Positions 63,578 through 64,000 of a DNA stretch of 64,000 bases are shown here, in pieces. The notes below the pieces were generated by a model that worked only from the letters and a program-made list of their open reading frames with translations, had not been told where the DNA came from and ran no database searches. Made by a program: the position numbers and the translations under genes. This DNA comes from Sphingobacterium corticibacter (GTDB lineage Bacteria > Bacteroidota > Bacteroidia > Sphingobacteriales > Sphingobacteriaceae), in NCBI RefSeq assembly GCF_003076635.1, contig NZ_QDKG01000002.1, positions 310,001 to 374,000 of the forward strand, given 5' to 3'. The first letter of the stretch is position 1. The number at the start of each line of letters is the position of its first letter.

Positions 63578-64000
63578 ATGGGTAGAGAAATATACGAAAC
63601 GAAGCGAAAAGCGCTTAAAATAAACCTGACACCTGAGTTTTATGGTACTTTTGCCGAAATCGGTGCTGGACAAGAAGTAGCCCGTAACTTCTTTGAAGCA
63701 GGCGCTGCTTCGGGTACAATCGCAAAAACCATGTCGGCTTACGACATGACCTTCTCCGACGCGATTTACGGCGCCGAAGAATCCGGCAGATATGTAAGTC
63801 GTACACGCCTTACCAAAATGATTTGCCGCGAATTTGCTTTGCTAGAAGAGCGTTTACATGGCGACAAGTACGACAAACGTCTTTTCTTTGCATTTGCCAA
63901 TACCGTCACTACGCTAAATTTTAGTAAGACCAACGATCCTCATGGCTGGATTGGTATTCGTTTTCAGCATGAGGTGGATAGCCCGCCCAATGATGTCATT
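63578..64000 (+). CDS. Conserved Bacteroidota protein, 5' part (cut by window end)
   Basis: 141 codons are in the window, starting MGREIYETKRKALKINLTPE and containing EIGAGQEVARNFFEAGAASG, YGAEESGRYVSRTRL and FAFANTVTTLNFSKTNDPHGW. I recognise it as a highly conserved Bacteroidota protein that databases often label TonB-dependent receptor or hypothetical; nothing in it looks like a receptor, as there is no signal peptide and the start is cytosolic. Function unknown. The stop is beyond the window. Confidence 0.8.
   Translation, partial: MGREIYETKRKALKINLTPEFYGTFAEIGAGQEVARNFFEAGAASGTIAKTMSAYDMTFSDAIYGAEESGRYVSRTRLTKMICREFALLEERLHGDKYDKRLFFAFANTVTTLNFSKTNDPHGWIGIRFQHEVDSPPNDVI

Noticed and set aside
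1..64000. CRISPR array, rRNA operon, insertion sequence or integrase
   Set aside because: No regularly spaced repeats, no rRNA sequence and no transposase or recombinase motif were seen on either strand.

Overview
The window reads as a Bacteroidota chromosome, most likely a Sphingobacteriaceae member (Sphingobacterium or Pedobacter-like). This is inferred from a SusC/SusD pair, several TonB-dependent receptors with carboxypeptidase-regulatory N-termini, lipoproteins with Bacteroidota-style lipoboxes, a plug-domain protein of the MG2 type, weak ribosome binding sites, and repeated TAnnTTTG -7 promoter elements in front of genes. Two tRNA genes are present (Arg-CCT and Glu-TTC); there is no rRNA, CRISPR array, insertion sequence or recombinase gene.

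Layout. 1-7.3 kb: the 5' end of dtd, groES-groEL, a sugar-nucleotide epimerase whose frame is broken by an A8 tract, a DUF218 protein, an amidohydrolase, a lipoprotein, tRNA-Arg, a 2-Cys peroxiredoxin and a thioredoxin-like pair. 7.3-20 kb: a secreted PIG-L deacetylase operon with two tiny membrane proteins and a sodium/solute symporter, LOG, an outer-membrane receptor, a PadR-PspC pair, VanZ, ComF, RlmN and an SMP-30-like protein. 20-33.7 kb: an outer-membrane porin, a SusC/SusD locus without enzymes, a DnaJ-KTSC fusion, and an iron-uptake operon (siderophore receptor, DUF3325, DUF3649, PepSY) divergent from an AraC regulator. 33.7-44.1 kb: a candidate small RNA, a two-component system, a GH29 fucosidase, an aldo/keto reductase, a VOC protein, a YtrA-like GntR/ABC-transporter operon with its operator, tRNA-Glu and purD.

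44.1-54.7 kb is the accessory region and the main point of interest. It is visibly AT-rich and is bracketed by an imperfect direct repeat of about 70 bp that contains the purD promoter and start codon, so it looks like an element inserted at the 5' end of purD. Inside are a remnant of a rolling-circle-type replication protein, a lipoprotein with an HExxH metalloprotease-like domain plus an overlapping secreted partner, an XRE-regulator remnant, an SH3-type lipoprotein, a two-gene ABC-ATPase/DUF4435 (TOPRIM-like) module resembling the PARIS anti-phage system, and, divergent from it, a tight three-gene operon headed by a TIGR04255-like protein that I cannot assign to a known system.

54.7-64 kb returns to core-type genes: an SDR, a large MG2/plug outer-membrane protein, an enoyl-CoA hydratase-like protein with a 2,4-dienoyl-CoA-reductase-type SDR, a lipoprotein, phosphoglucomutase, a NUDIX hydrolase and the start of a conserved Bacteroidota protein cut by the window edge.
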